Positions 16,830-25,998 of a stretch of 33,844 nt of DNA are shown piece by piece. Source of the stretch: Bacteroidetes bacterium QH_1_64_81 (GTDB lineage: Bacteria > Bacteroidota > Rhodothermia > Rhodothermales > Salinibacteraceae). Location of the stretch: NCBI GenBank assembly GCA_003022655.1, contig PXSX01000145.1:1-33844 (forward strand), written 5' to 3'. A program made the position numbers and the translations under genes. Below the pieces are notes generated by a model, which saw only the letters and a list, made by a program, of their open reading frames with translations, was not told where the DNA came from and searched no databases. Position 1 is the stretch's first letter, and each line of letters starts with the position of its first letter.

Positions 16830-16863
16830 CACGGCATGCGCAAATAGCACGGCATGCGCAAAT
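16830..16863 (+). repeat. 16-base direct repeat, two copies
   Basis: CACGGCATGCGCAAAT is present at 16830-16845 and again at 16848-16863, separated by two bases, a period of 18. Each copy contains the palindrome GCATGC. It lies about 245 bases upstream of the Gfo/Idh/MocA gene. It could be a pair of regulator sites or a small tandem duplication. Confidence 0.75.
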
Positions 16864-16958
16864 CGTATCGTGAACCGCCGCTTGTGCCTCGGGCTACGCC
16901 TCTCGTGAGAACACCGGGTTAGAGCGGTGGTGCACGACTTTGCTCAGGTGACTGTCCT

Positions 16959-17002
16959 GGTGTTCGAAATGGGATTTGAGATCGCGGCTGAAATCGAACA
17001 CC
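16959..17002. promoter_or_regulatory. 9-base inverted repeat upstream of the Gfo/Idh/MocA gene
   Basis: GGTGTTCGA at 16959-16967 is the exact reverse complement of TCGAACACC at 16994-17002, with 26 bases between. The spacing is too wide for one dimer site but could suit two half-sites or a transcript hairpin. Its position in the leader of the oxidoreductase gene makes an operator possible. Confidence 0.4.
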
Positions 17003-17108
17003 TTTAGTGTGTCGGTCTGCGAGGCCTGTACCCTGGTCTCCAATCGACGAAAACCGGCACAGCGGACTACGTAGAGACGAATCCCTGCACATTCCCCCGA
17101 TCCCCACC

Positions 17109-18506
17109 ATGGCCTCTGACAACTCACGTCGCGATTTTCTGAAGAAGCTTACCGCCACCTCGGTGGCGGCTGGATTCGCTCCCTCGGCCTTTGGCTCCGA
17201 CGCCACCCCCGTCCCGGCTCCAGATCTTCCGTCCTTTTCCGCGAACAACCGCATTCAGATCGCCACAATCGGGATGGGGATTATCGGGTTTGTCGACACC
17301 CGAACGGCGCTCACAATTCCCGGGGTTGAGCTCGTCGCGGCTGCAGACTGCTACACGTCTCGTCTGGCACGTACGAACGAGGAGTTCGGGGAGGATGTCG
17401 TCACGACGCAAGATTACCGCGAGATTCTCGATCGCTCCGACGTGGACGCAGTGCTTGTCTGCACTCCAGATCACTGGCACGCCCGGATCGCACAGGACGC
17501 CATGAAGGCCGGGAAGGATGTTTACTGCGAGAAGCCGATGGCGCAGACCCTCTCAGAGGGACGCGCCATGGTCGAGACGCAGCGAGAAACGGACCGGGTG
17601 CTGCAAGTTGGCAGTCAGTACGCAAGCTCCATCGTCACGGCCAAGGTGCGGGAGCTGTACGAGTCGGGGGCCATCGGGGAGCTGAACATGGTCGAGGCCC
17701 AGTACAACCGAAACTCGTCGATCGGGGCGTGGCAGTACTCCATTCCGCCGAAGGTCTCTGAGGACGAGATCGCGTGGGAACGCTTCCTGGGCGATGCCCG
17801 GGATCGAGAGTTCGACCCCGTTCGCTTCTTTCGCTGGCGCAACTACTGGGACTACGGGACCGGCGTAGCGGGAGATCTCTTCGTGCATCTTCTGACCACT
17901 GTGCACTACGTTACGGGCTCGCTCGGCCCCACGACGGTGACCTCCACGGGCGGACTGCGGTTTTGGAATGACGGGCGGGACGTGCCGGATGTCCAGACCG
18001 GGCTGTTCGAGTATCCGGACGTGGACGCCCACCCCCCATTTACGTTATCTCTCCAGACCAACCTGGCCGACGGGAGCGGCGGCGGACAATCCTTCCGTTT
18101 TATCGGGGACGAGGGGGCCATCGAGCTGGAAGGAAATCGCGTGGTGCTCACGCAGGATGTCCGTACGCCTCCCTCTCCCGACCAGCTCGTGAACGGTTAC
18201 AACTCCGTGCGGACGTTTTCGGAAGACGTGCAGGAGCAGTTCCGGAAGGACTACACAGCGACGCACGACCAGGCCGACCAGCCCGACGAGCTCAACACCA
18301 CTAGCGACTTCCAGGCCCCTGACGGCTACGACTCCCGGCTGGACCACTTCGCCCACTTTTTCTCGGCCATGCGGGATGATGGCTCCGTCGTCGAAGACGT
18401 TGAGTTCGGGCATCGGGCCGCCGCACCGGCGCTCATCTGCAATCAGAGTTACCGTGAGGGCAAACGCTACCACTGGGATCCGGAGGCGATGGAGATGAGC
18501 GGATAG
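17109..18506 (+). CDS. Tat-exported Gfo/Idh/MocA-family oxidoreductase
   Basis: 465 residues from the ATG at 17109. The N-terminus has a twin-arginine signal (SRRDFLKK, then TATSVAAGFAPSAFG), so it is probably exported folded with its cofactor. Residues about 48-180 form the NAD(P)-binding Rossmann domain with an altered glycine motif (IGMGIIG), VLVCTPDHWHARIAQDA and the family hallmark GKDVYCEKPMAQ (the EKP lysine acts in catalysis). The C-terminal alpha/beta domain has NYWDYGTGVAGDLFVHLL with the His typical of sugar dehydrogenases. Relatives act on sugars or inositols, and exported ones are common in Bacteroidota; the substrate here is unknown. It stands alone between a repeat-rich spacer and the convergent comM. 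Confidence 0.88.
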   Translation: MASDNSRRDFLKKLTATSVAAGFAPSAFGSDATPVPAPDLPSFSANNRIQIATIGMGIIGFVDTRTALTIPGVELVAAADCYTSRLARTNEEFGEDVVTTQDYREILDRSDVDAVLVCTPDHWHARIAQDAMKAGKDVYCEKPMAQTLSEGRAMVETQRETDRVLQVGSQYASSIVTAKVRELYESGAIGELNMVEAQYNRNSSIGAWQYSIPPKVSEDEIAWERFLGDARDREFDPVRFFRWRNYWDYGTGVAGDLFVHLLTTVHYVTGSLGPTTVTSTGGLRFWNDGRDVPDVQTGLFEYPDVDAHPPFTLSLQTNLADGSGGGQSFRFIGDEGAIELEGNRVVLTQDVRTPPSPDQLVNGYNSVRTFSEDVQEQFRKDYTATHDQADQPDELNTTSDFQAPDGYDSRLDHFAHFFSAMRDDGSVVEDVEFGHRAAAPALICNQSYREGKRYHWDPEAMEMSG

Positions 18507-18633
18507 GCCACCGGAACGCTGTCCGTCTCAAGCAGCCTCCTCCCCGAGCCCTGAAGGACCGGGCGGGATAGATTTGTTTACAACGAGACCCCTGCGCCCT
18601 CCTGGTGGATCGCTCGGGAGAGGATGACCTGCG

Positions 18634-20184
18634 CTACCCCTGCCACCAGTCGCGGTCCAGCGAGCGGTACTGGATGGCCTCCGACACGTGCTGGGGCTGA
18701 ATGCACGTGGACGACTCCAGGTCGGCCACCGTGCGCGCCACCTTGAGGATGCGGGTGTAGCCGCGAGCGCTGAGGCCGAGGCGATCCGACGCGGTGCGCA
18801 ATAGGTTCTGCCCCGCCTCGTCGAGGTCGCAGTGCTCCTGCACGCGCTGGGCGTCCATCTGGGCATTGCTGTAGACATCGGGCGCATCGCCGAACCGACA
18901 CGATTGCTGTTCCCGGGCCCGCACCACTCGCTTCCGCACTGTGGCCGACGACTCTCCGGTCCGCTCGGCACTCATCTCCTCGAAGTCCACCGGCGCCACC
19001 TCCACGTGCAGGTCGATGCGGTCCATCAGCGGACCGCTGATCTTGCCGAGGTAGCGCTGTACCTGGGCGGGCGTGCAGACGCACTCCTGGTTCGGGTCGT
19101 TGAGGTGGCCGCACGGACAGGGATTCATGGAGGCAACGAGCATGAAGCGGGCCGGGTAGGTGACCGTCGTCTCCGCCCGGCTGATGGTGATGCGGCCCTC
19201 CTCCATCGGCTGGCGGAGCACCTCGAGGACCCGGCGCTGAAACTCGGGCAGCTCGTCGAGGAACAGGACACCATTGTGCGCGAGGGAGATCTCGCCGGGC
19301 GTGGGGTGGGCTCCGCCTCCACAGAGGCCCGCATCGGAGATGGTATGATGGGGCGCCCGGAAGGGGCGGGTGGCGAGAATGCCGTGGTCGGATTGCAGCT
19401 CGCCGCTGACGGAGTGGATCTTCGTCGTCTCCAGCGCCTCGTCGGTGCTGAGGGGCGGCAGGATGGTGGGCATGCGGCGGGCCAGCATGGTCTTGCCGGA
19501 GCCGGGTGGACCCACCATGAGCGCGTTGTGCCCGCCGGCGGCCGCCACTTCGAGGGCCCGCTTCACGTTCTCCTGCCCCCGCACGTCGCTGAGGTCGCGC
19601 CGATACCGACGGGCCTCCTCGAAGATGGCGTCAAGGTCGTTCGTGTACGGCTCAGGGGCCTCTGACCCGTGCGGGTCTCGCAGAATCTCGAAGGCCTCGG
19701 TGATCGTCTCGACCGGAAAGACCGTGAGGTCATCCACGACGGCGGCCTCAGCGGCGTTCTCGGCGGGGACGAGGACGCCCTCGTAGCCCTCTTCGCGCGC
19801 CTTCAAGGCCATTGGCAGCACTCCGTTCACGGGCCGCACCGTGCCGTCCAGTGCCAGCTCGCCGGTCAGCCAGTAGCGGTCCAGCACAGCGCCGTTGAGC
19901 GTATCGCCGCTGGCGGCCACCCAACCCACCGCCATCGGCAGGTCGAAGGCGGCGCTCTCCTTGGGCACGTCGGCCGGCGCGAGGTTGATGGTGATGCGGC
20001 CCCACTCTACGGGGATGCCATTGTTTTCGAGGGCGGCGCGGACGCGATCGAAGCTCTCGCGCACCGCCGCTCGCGGAAGGCCCACCACCGAGAGGCCCCG
20101 CATGCCGGAGGCGACGTTCGTTTCGAGTTCGACGGGCAGGGCTTCCACCCCGTGCGTGGTACTGCTCCAGATCTGACTTAGCAT
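18634..20184 (-). CDS. comM: YifB/ComM-family AAA+ ATPase (Mg-chelatase-like)
   Basis: 516 residues from the ATG at 20184 (MLSQIWSSTTHGVEALPVEL, the usual start of the family). It has an N-terminal Lon-protease-like fold domain (residues 1 to about 170, with MRGLSVVGLPRAAVRES and PADVPKESAAFDLP), a central AAA+ domain with Walker A GPPGSGKT (225-232), Walker B VLFLDELPEF and sensor FMLVASMNPCPCG with a Cys cluster, and the Mg-chelatase C-terminal helical domain (LGLSARGYTRILKVARTVAD). ComM is a hexameric helicase that promotes branch migration during natural transformation in proteobacteria; many non-competent bacteria also have it. It is complete. The upstream neighbour on the same strand is a patatin gene 94 bases away. 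Confidence 0.93.
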   Translation of the reverse strand: MLSQIWSSTTHGVEALPVELETNVASGMRGLSVVGLPRAAVRESFDRVRAALENNGIPVEWGRITINLAPADVPKESAAFDLPMAVGWVAASGDTLNGAVLDRYWLTGELALDGTVRPVNGVLPMALKAREEGYEGVLVPAENAAEAAVVDDLTVFPVETITEAFEILRDPHGSEAPEPYTNDLDAIFEEARRYRRDLSDVRGQENVKRALEVAAAGGHNALMVGPPGSGKTMLARRMPTILPPLSTDEALETTKIHSVSGELQSDHGILATRPFRAPHHTISDAGLCGGGAHPTPGEISLAHNGVLFLDELPEFQRRVLEVLRQPMEEGRITISRAETTVTYPARFMLVASMNPCPCGHLNDPNQECVCTPAQVQRYLGKISGPLMDRIDLHVEVAPVDFEEMSAERTGESSATVRKRVVRAREQQSCRFGDAPDVYSNAQMDAQRVQEHCDLDEAGQNLLRTASDRLGLSARGYTRILKVARTVADLESSTCIQPQHVSEAIQYRSLDRDWWQG

Positions 20185-20278
20185 GAGACGCCCAGTGTAT
20201 CGATTTGGCAGCAATGGAATACACTGGGTAGACACATCGGTCCCGGGCGACATAACGTTTGTGCCGCCGGCTCGCGAA

Positions 20279-21601
20279 TCAGGACGACCCGGGTGCGCTC
20301 GACGCGACCGCGTTCTCCATGGCGGCCTCCTTCTGGTCGGAGGCGGCCTCGGCGGAAGGGACTGTGCCGTCGCATCGGCGAAGCCCGGGTGGATCGGCCT
20401 CCCCGGCCGCCGTATCGGCCAGGAAGGCCTCCAGCTGGTCGTGCTTGTCCTGCGCGTCGCCGTAGCCAATTTCAAGAAGCTGCTCGATGTAACCGGGATG
20501 AAAGAGGAGCACGCTCAGCCAGTCGGGGCTCTCTCGCTCGCGGGTCCCCAAGCCGCTGGTGAGCGTTTGAATCGGGCTCGGCACCTGATCCCGGTAGTCG
20601 TGTGCCAGGGCGTCCAGGTCCACCGAGGGCCGAATCTGGAGAAGCTCCAACGGTTGCATGCCATGCCGCTTCCCGGGAGGCAGCTCATCCAGAAGCGCGT
20701 TGATGCGCCGTAGGGTGTGGGCATCCTGGGGCAGCGCGTCTTGGAAGATGGCGTTCATGAGCACCCCTACGATCTGGGCCGTGGGCGGATACCCCTTCAG
20801 CATAATTTCTTCACTCTCCGCCCGGCTCCGCGAGTAGTGCGTCGAGATGGCCAAAATCTTGTCCGCCCCGAGGTGGACGGCCGGCGCGAGGGGCGCGGAG
20901 AGGCGGATCCCTCCGTCCCCGTACCAGGAGTTGCCGATGCGTACGGCGGGAAAGACGAGTGGCAGGGCCGTGGACGCCATCACGTGGTTTACGGTAAGCT
21001 GCGTGTGCCGCCCAATCCGGTCCGGTCGTTCCCAGGCGTCGAAGTCGTCCCCCTGCACCCAGGTCGCCGTCTGTCCCGTGGCGTAGTCGGTGGTCATCAC
21101 GGCCAGGGCCCGCAAGCGTCCATCGGCCAGATTGGGGGGCACCCCCGAGAGCGTGCCGTCCGGCTCGTCGAGGTGGTCGCGGAGCGTCTCCGAGAGGGGC
21201 GTGGTATCCAGCAGACCGTGCGTCGATCGCACGTCTGCCGAGGTGGGCTCCTCTGGAGGCACTGCCTGCGCGTCCCAGAGCATGTCCCAGAGCAGGCCTA
21301 AACTGGACCCCACCTCGATGATGTCGTTGAGCTCCCGCCCCGTCCAGGCGTCGACCACGTGCTGGGCGGCCTCCTCGAACGTGCCCGTGTGGTTGCCCAG
21401 GTGGGCCGCGTTGATGGCCCCGGCCGAGACGCCGGTCTGGATGGGGAAGTAGGCCTCGGGAAAGGCCTCGGCGACGTAGCGGATGACCCCGGCCTGGTAG
21501 GCTGAGCGCGCCCCGCCCCCCGGAAGGAGAATGCCGGGAACCGAACGGTCCGGGGCCTTCCCCAAGAGCCGGGTTATCTTTTGCCGGAGAGCACGAAGCA
21601 T
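20279..21601 (-). CDS. Patatin-like phospholipase family protein
   Basis: 440 residues from the ATG at 21601. The patatin hydrolase core is visible: the glycine-rich oxyanion loop LPGGGARSAYQAG (26-38), the nucleophile elbow GVSAG with Ser59, and the catalytic Asp in SWYGDGG. A C-terminal region after residue about 250 (LPPGKRHGMQPLELLQIRPS, FHPGYIEQLLEIGY) matches a subgroup of long bacterial patatins. Such enzymes are lipid acyl hydrolases. There is no signal peptide, so a cytoplasmic or membrane-surface role is likely. It precedes comM on the same strand by 94 bases and may share its transcript. The last 50 residues are low-complexity and acidic. Confidence 0.88.
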   Translation of the reverse strand: MLRALRQKITRLLGKAPDRSVPGILLPGGGARSAYQAGVIRYVAEAFPEAYFPIQTGVSAGAINAAHLGNHTGTFEEAAQHVVDAWTGRELNDIIEVGSSLGLLWDMLWDAQAVPPEEPTSADVRSTHGLLDTTPLSETLRDHLDEPDGTLSGVPPNLADGRLRALAVMTTDYATGQTATWVQGDDFDAWERPDRIGRHTQLTVNHVMASTALPLVFPAVRIGNSWYGDGGIRLSAPLAPAVHLGADKILAISTHYSRSRAESEEIMLKGYPPTAQIVGVLMNAIFQDALPQDAHTLRRINALLDELPPGKRHGMQPLELLQIRPSVDLDALAHDYRDQVPSPIQTLTSGLGTRERESPDWLSVLLFHPGYIEQLLEIGYGDAQDKHDQLEAFLADTAAGEADPPGLRRCDGTVPSAEAASDQKEAAMENAVASSAPGSS

Positions 21602-21784
21602 GGGGCATCGGGGATAGGCATTGAGACATCGTACAGGGAAGGTGACACTCACACGGTACAACTGCAATTCAGACAGTCACTTTCGGCGCGTGTGGCCTGG
21701 TGCCTTGCTCCATGAACCCGATTCGGAGCAGGATCTTGCCCTCCTCCTTCCATCCGTGCGTGGGTCCAGAGACGGTTGGTCCTG

Positions 21785-21815
21785 TTGGAACCGACGCTCC
21801 TCGCCGATATGTTAG
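21785..21815 (+). promoter_or_regulatory. Possible promoter for the secreted protein gene at 21874
   Basis: TTG at 21785-21787 and TATGTTAG at 21808-21815 are 20 bases apart, close to the Bacteroidota pattern of a -33 TTG element and a -7 TAnnTTTG box. The start codon is about 58 bases downstream. The call rests on short matches only. Confidence 0.35.
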
Positions 21816-21873
21816 ACTGTGCGATCTGTCCTTGCGGTCCCCCAACGCTTTTCCGAGCTGATTCTTCTGTCTT

Positions 21874-22338
21874 ATGCGCCCTCTCCTGTTGTACTGCCTA
21901 GTCGCCTCACTCCTCATCGTTGCCCCCACCCGGGCCCAGCAGTCCCCCCCGGACGCCGAAACCCAAATTGCGGCGGCGGTAAAGGCCGCCCCCGAGTCCA
22001 TGCGCGACGCGGCCACCGTACGGGGCTATGGGCCGGACGGCACCCTGACAACGCTTCGGGAAGGGTCCGGCCTCCTCATCTGCCTTGCTGACGACCCGGA
22101 AGAGGACGGCTTCCACGTCGCGTGCTACCACGAATCGCTGGGGCCCTTCATGCAGCGGGGCCGGGAGTTGCGGCGCCAGGGCGTGACGGCTGTCGACAGC
22201 GTGCGCCGTGCGGAAATTGCGGACGGCACCCTCGCTTATCCGGACCATCCCGCCGCCCTTTACAACCTGTCTGGCACCTACGAGGCCGCGGCCGACACCG
22301 TCCGCGACAACCGGGCCAGCCCTGGGCCCACATCATGA
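21874..22338 (+). CDS. Small secreted hypothetical protein, apparently frameshifted near its 3' end
   Basis: 154 residues starting MRPLLLYCLVASLLIVAPTR, a Sec signal peptide cut near RAQQ. The mature part (AAAVKAAPESMRDAATVRGY, LTTLREGSGLLICLADDP, FHVACYHESLGPFMQRGREL, HPAALYNLSGTY) resembles a conserved secreted family of unknown function that, as I recall it, runs on for about 40 residues and ends with a PW-x-HIM motif. Here the frame ends in DNRASPGPTS, while another frame over the same stretch reads QPWAHIMIPNP and stops at 22352. This points to loss of about 30-40 codons plus a frame change near 22300-22325. Two cysteines (residues 70 and 81) may pair. Function is unknown. Confidence 0.7.
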   Translation: MRPLLLYCLVASLLIVAPTRAQQSPPDAETQIAAAVKAAPESMRDAATVRGYGPDGTLTTLREGSGLLICLADDPEEDGFHVACYHESLGPFMQRGRELRRQGVTAVDSVRRAEIADGTLAYPDHPAALYNLSGTYEAAADTVRDNRASPGPTS

Positions 22339-22389
22339 TTCCAAATCCGTGAGCCCCACGTTCCCTCTCCCACTCCCTCCCCAATTCGT

Positions 22390-22403
22390 CGAACCTCAAC
22401 CTT
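22390..22403 (+). repeat. Heptamer pair CGAACCT-CAACCTT in the fumarase leader
   Basis: Two 7-base units related to the CGAACCT pair at 1062-1075. CAACCT at 22397-22402 can pair with AGGTTG at 22413-22418, so a small hairpin is possible about 50 bases before the fumarase ATG at 22465. Short, and possibly chance on its own. Confidence 0.4.
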
Positions 22404-22464
22404 CCAGGTCCGAGGTTGGGCACCGCCTCTTTGCCTCTCGCTCATCACGTCTCCTCTCCCAACC

Positions 22465-23871
<1,407 letters not shown>

Positions 23872-24290
23872 CGTTAAGTTTTCCGTAGATGTTATTTCCC
23901 CACCCCGGAACGACGGATTTCCCGGCATCTTTTCCGCTCGGCTCTCGTATGCAATACCCACTGGTACGAAACGGCACGGGACGCTCGTTTGGATATGCAA
24001 GCAAACATCTGTCCCGTGACCGGACGTCACCGCGCTAGTGCAGTTTCAAGCAATCCCTTTTGCAATGGAGTCATCTTGAGCGGAGCGGAGTCAAAGGGGC
24101 CCGAAGGGTCATCCTCTCGGGATCTCCCAGAATAGAGCGAAAACGCTGGGTTCAAAGAGATTCTTCGGTCGCTTGGCAGCTCCCTCAGAATGACGAGTCC
24201 TTCACGACCACAAAAGGATCTCTTGAACGTGCACTAGGACGATGCCCTGCTCTCAATCGCGATTCTTTCCCACGATTTCTCCGTCTCTCT
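23872..24290. other. Intergenic region, 419 bases, containing a dispersed hairpin element
   Basis: No gene is recognised between fumC and htrA. The first 180 bases hold AT-richer sequence with no clear terminator. The middle holds the GTCATCTTGAG...CTCAGAATGAC element annotated separately. The last 95 bases are the htrA leader; I could not place a promoter there with confidence. Confidence 0.5.
24070..24194. repeat. Dispersed REP/MITE-like inverted-repeat element
   Basis: The left end GTCATCTTGAG (24070-24080) and right end CTCAGAATGAC (24184-24194) are reverse complements with two mismatches. Inside, GAGCGGAGCGGAGTCAAAGG on the left and AGATTCTTCGGTCGCTTGG on the right recall a widely dispersed bacterial sequence of the form GTCATTCTGAGCGAAGCGAAGAATCT. 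The element is about 125 bases and has no coding capacity, so it would need an external transposase to move. It lies wholly between fumC and htrA. The resemblance to the dispersed family is from memory. Confidence 0.65.
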
Positions 24291-25865
24291 ATGAGCACTC
24301 AAGGCAAAATCTCCCTCGCCGTCGTCGTGGGCGGCGCCTTTCTGGCCGGCCTTCTGTTCGCCACCGCTGGGGCCAACCTTTTCGGGGCCGGCGACGCCGT
24401 TGGGACGCCCGGACAGGCCGCAAACCTGAACGGCTCCGCCACCCTGGACGGTTCAACAGCGATCGAACAGTCCGCCAACAGCACTCCCAGCGACTTCGAA
24501 ACGGCCTTTTCGAGAGTTGCCGAGTCTGTTAATCCGGCGGTCGTACAGATTCGTGCCGCGAAGGTCGTGGACCGGCAGATGCCGACGCCCTTCGAAGGAA
24601 CGCCCTTTGAAGAGTTCTTTGGGCAGCCGGGCCCCTCCCAGCCCGATGTCCGTCAGGGCCTTGGCTCGGGCGTGATCGTGCGCTCGGATGGACACATCGT
24701 CACCAACAACCACGTGATTCAGGACGCCGAGCGGTTGAGCGTGCGTACACTCGACGGCACACAGTACGACGCCGAAGTGGTGGGCACCGATCAGTTCAGC
24801 GACCTGGCGGTGCTCAAGATCGATGCCTCGGGCCTCAAGGCCGTGAGTTTCGGCAACTCCGATCAACTGGACGTCGGACAGTGGGTGCTTGCCTTCGGCT
24901 CACCGCTCGACCCCAAGTTGAACAATAGTGTGACGGCCGGCATCGTCAGCGCCCTTGGTCGCCTCCGGTCTCCATCCCGGCGGGCTCGGGGATCGAACCA
25001 GGGGGGCGGCGTGAACAACTTCATTCAGACGGACGCGGCGATTAATCCCGGCAACTCCGGCGGCCCCCTAGTCAACCTTCAGGGCCAGCTCGTGGGCATC
25101 AACACCGCCATTGCGTCCCGAACTGGCGGGTATCAGGGCATCGGGTTCGCCATTCCCTCGGGCACCGTCGAGCGCGTGGCCACGCAACTCGTTGAGGAGG
25201 GAAACGTGCGCAGGGCCTACCTCGGCATCCGCTACGGCCCAGCTCCCGAGTCGCTCATTCAGAACGAAGACCTTCCTCAAGGCTCCGCCGTGGTTTCACA
25301 GGTGGAAACGGGAGACCCCGCCGCCGAGGCTGGATTGGAGGCCGGCGACATTATAACCGCTATCGAGGGGGAGCCCCTCGACAACTACCTGGAGCTCGGC
25401 AACAACATCGCCAGCATGCAGCCCGGGGATGAGGTATCGCTCCGCGTTAACCGCGACGGGGAGACCCGCACGTTCACGGTGACGCTAGGGGCGCGGGGAG
25501 ACATGCAAACGGCCGACGCGGAATCGGGCGGCGAAGCCCCCCCCTCCTCCCCAGAAAGCCTCCAGGAGGACCTCGGGCTCCAGTTGCGCGACGTGACCCC
25601 GCAGGTCGCGCGTCAGCTTGGCCTCGAGCAGGACCAGGGCGTCCTCATCACGGATGTGGACCAGTCAAACCCGATGATCCGCGATTCGGGGCTCCAACCC
25701 CGACAGGTCATCTTTGAGATGGCCGGGCAGAGGATTTCGGACATGGAGACCTTCATGAAGGTGTACCGGGACATCGAGTCGGGCAGCGCCTTTCGGATGG
25801 CCGTGCGCAATCCTGACGGATACGTCTTCGTAACCAGTCTTCAGAAACCTAGCGGTAACGGCTAG
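24291..25865 (+). CDS. degP: HtrA/Do-family periplasmic serine protease with two PDZ domains
   Basis: 524 residues from the ATG at 24291. An N-terminal hydrophobic anchor or signal (ISLAVVVGGAFLAGLLFATA) leads to the trypsin-like domain with the full triad: His141 (NNHVI), Asp171 (SDLAVLKID) and Ser256 (GNSGGP). Two PDZ domains follow, near residues 305-400 (YLGIRYGP, AEAGLEAGDIITAIEGEPL) and 430-520 (DLGLQLRDVTPQVARQLGL, VIFEMAGQRISDME). This is the DegP/DegQ layout, a protease and chaperone for misfolded envelope proteins. DegP and DegQ cannot be separated here, so the symbol is nominal. A longer frame upstream runs into the dispersed repeat and is not used. Three hairpins follow the stop codon. 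Confidence 0.93.
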   Translation: MSTQGKISLAVVVGGAFLAGLLFATAGANLFGAGDAVGTPGQAANLNGSATLDGSTAIEQSANSTPSDFETAFSRVAESVNPAVVQIRAAKVVDRQMPTPFEGTPFEEFFGQPGPSQPDVRQGLGSGVIVRSDGHIVTNNHVIQDAERLSVRTLDGTQYDAEVVGTDQFSDLAVLKIDASGLKAVSFGNSDQLDVGQWVLAFGSPLDPKLNNSVTAGIVSALGRLRSPSRRARGSNQGGGVNNFIQTDAAINPGNSGGPLVNLQGQLVGINTAIASRTGGYQGIGFAIPSGTVERVATQLVEEGNVRRAYLGIRYGPAPESLIQNEDLPQGSAVVSQVETGDPAAEAGLEAGDIITAIEGEPLDNYLELGNNIASMQPGDEVSLRVNRDGETRTFTVTLGARGDMQTADAESGGEAPPSSPESLQEDLGLQLRDVTPQVARQLGLEQDQGVLITDVDQSNPMIRDSGLQPRQVIFEMAGQRISDMETFMKVYRDIESGSAFRMAVRNPDGYVFVTSLQKPSGNG

Positions 25866-25886
25866 GAGCCAGCCCCGTCTTCCACA

Positions 25887-25943
25887 AATACTCGATAGTA
25901 TTGGGAGAGGGCTGCAAGAATCCCCCGCGCTTTCGCCGGGGGA
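25887..25943 (+). mobile_element. Candidate IS200/IS605 right-end relic (no transposase)
   Basis: A small palindrome, AATACT-CGAT-AGTATT (25887-25902), is followed by a GC hairpin at 25921-25943 (TCCCCCGCG, loop, CGCCGGGGGA). The surrounding bases, GAAT before and GAGAAGTCAAG after, resemble the 3' hairpin found at the right end of many IS200/IS605 TnpB elements and their guide RNAs. No tnpA or tnpB remains nearby, so this would be a decayed or non-autonomous copy. The match is from memory of the motif, and an ordinary terminator remains possible. Confidence 0.4.
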
Positions 25944-25949
25944 GAAGTC

Positions 25950-25984
25950 AAGCCCCACCTTCTGGTGTAGAGGGTGGGGCTTTC
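25950..25984 (+). terminator. Rho-independent terminator after the htrA region
   Basis: AAGCCCCACC (25950-25959) pairs perfectly with GGTGGGGCTT (25973-25982), with a 13-base loop, followed by a short T run. It lies 85 bases after the htrA stop and just before the small gene at 25999. It is the clearest terminator-like structure in the window. Confidence 0.65.
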
Positions 25985-25998
25985 GTGTGCGGTCACGG

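Larger units (their letters stand above)
16658..17108. other. Intergenic region, 451 bases, with a direct repeat and an inverted repeat
   Basis: No protein gene is recognised. CACGGCATGCGCAAAT occurs twice (16830-16845 and 16848-16863), each copy holding the palindrome GCATGC. GGTGTTCGA (16959-16967) and TCGAACACC (16994-17002) form a perfect 9-base inverted repeat about 107 bases before the oxidoreductase start. These may be control sites for the 17109 gene. No clear terminator was seen after exbD. Confidence 0.55.

Noticed and set aside
17109..18506. Natural-product or sugar-biosynthesis cluster around the oxidoreductase
   Set aside because: No glycosyltransferase, transporter or other sugar gene lies nearby; the gene stands alone.
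18634..20184. Magnesium chelatase subunit for chlorophyll synthesis
   Set aside because: The N-terminal Lon-like domain, the length and the lack of partner genes identify ComM/YifB instead.
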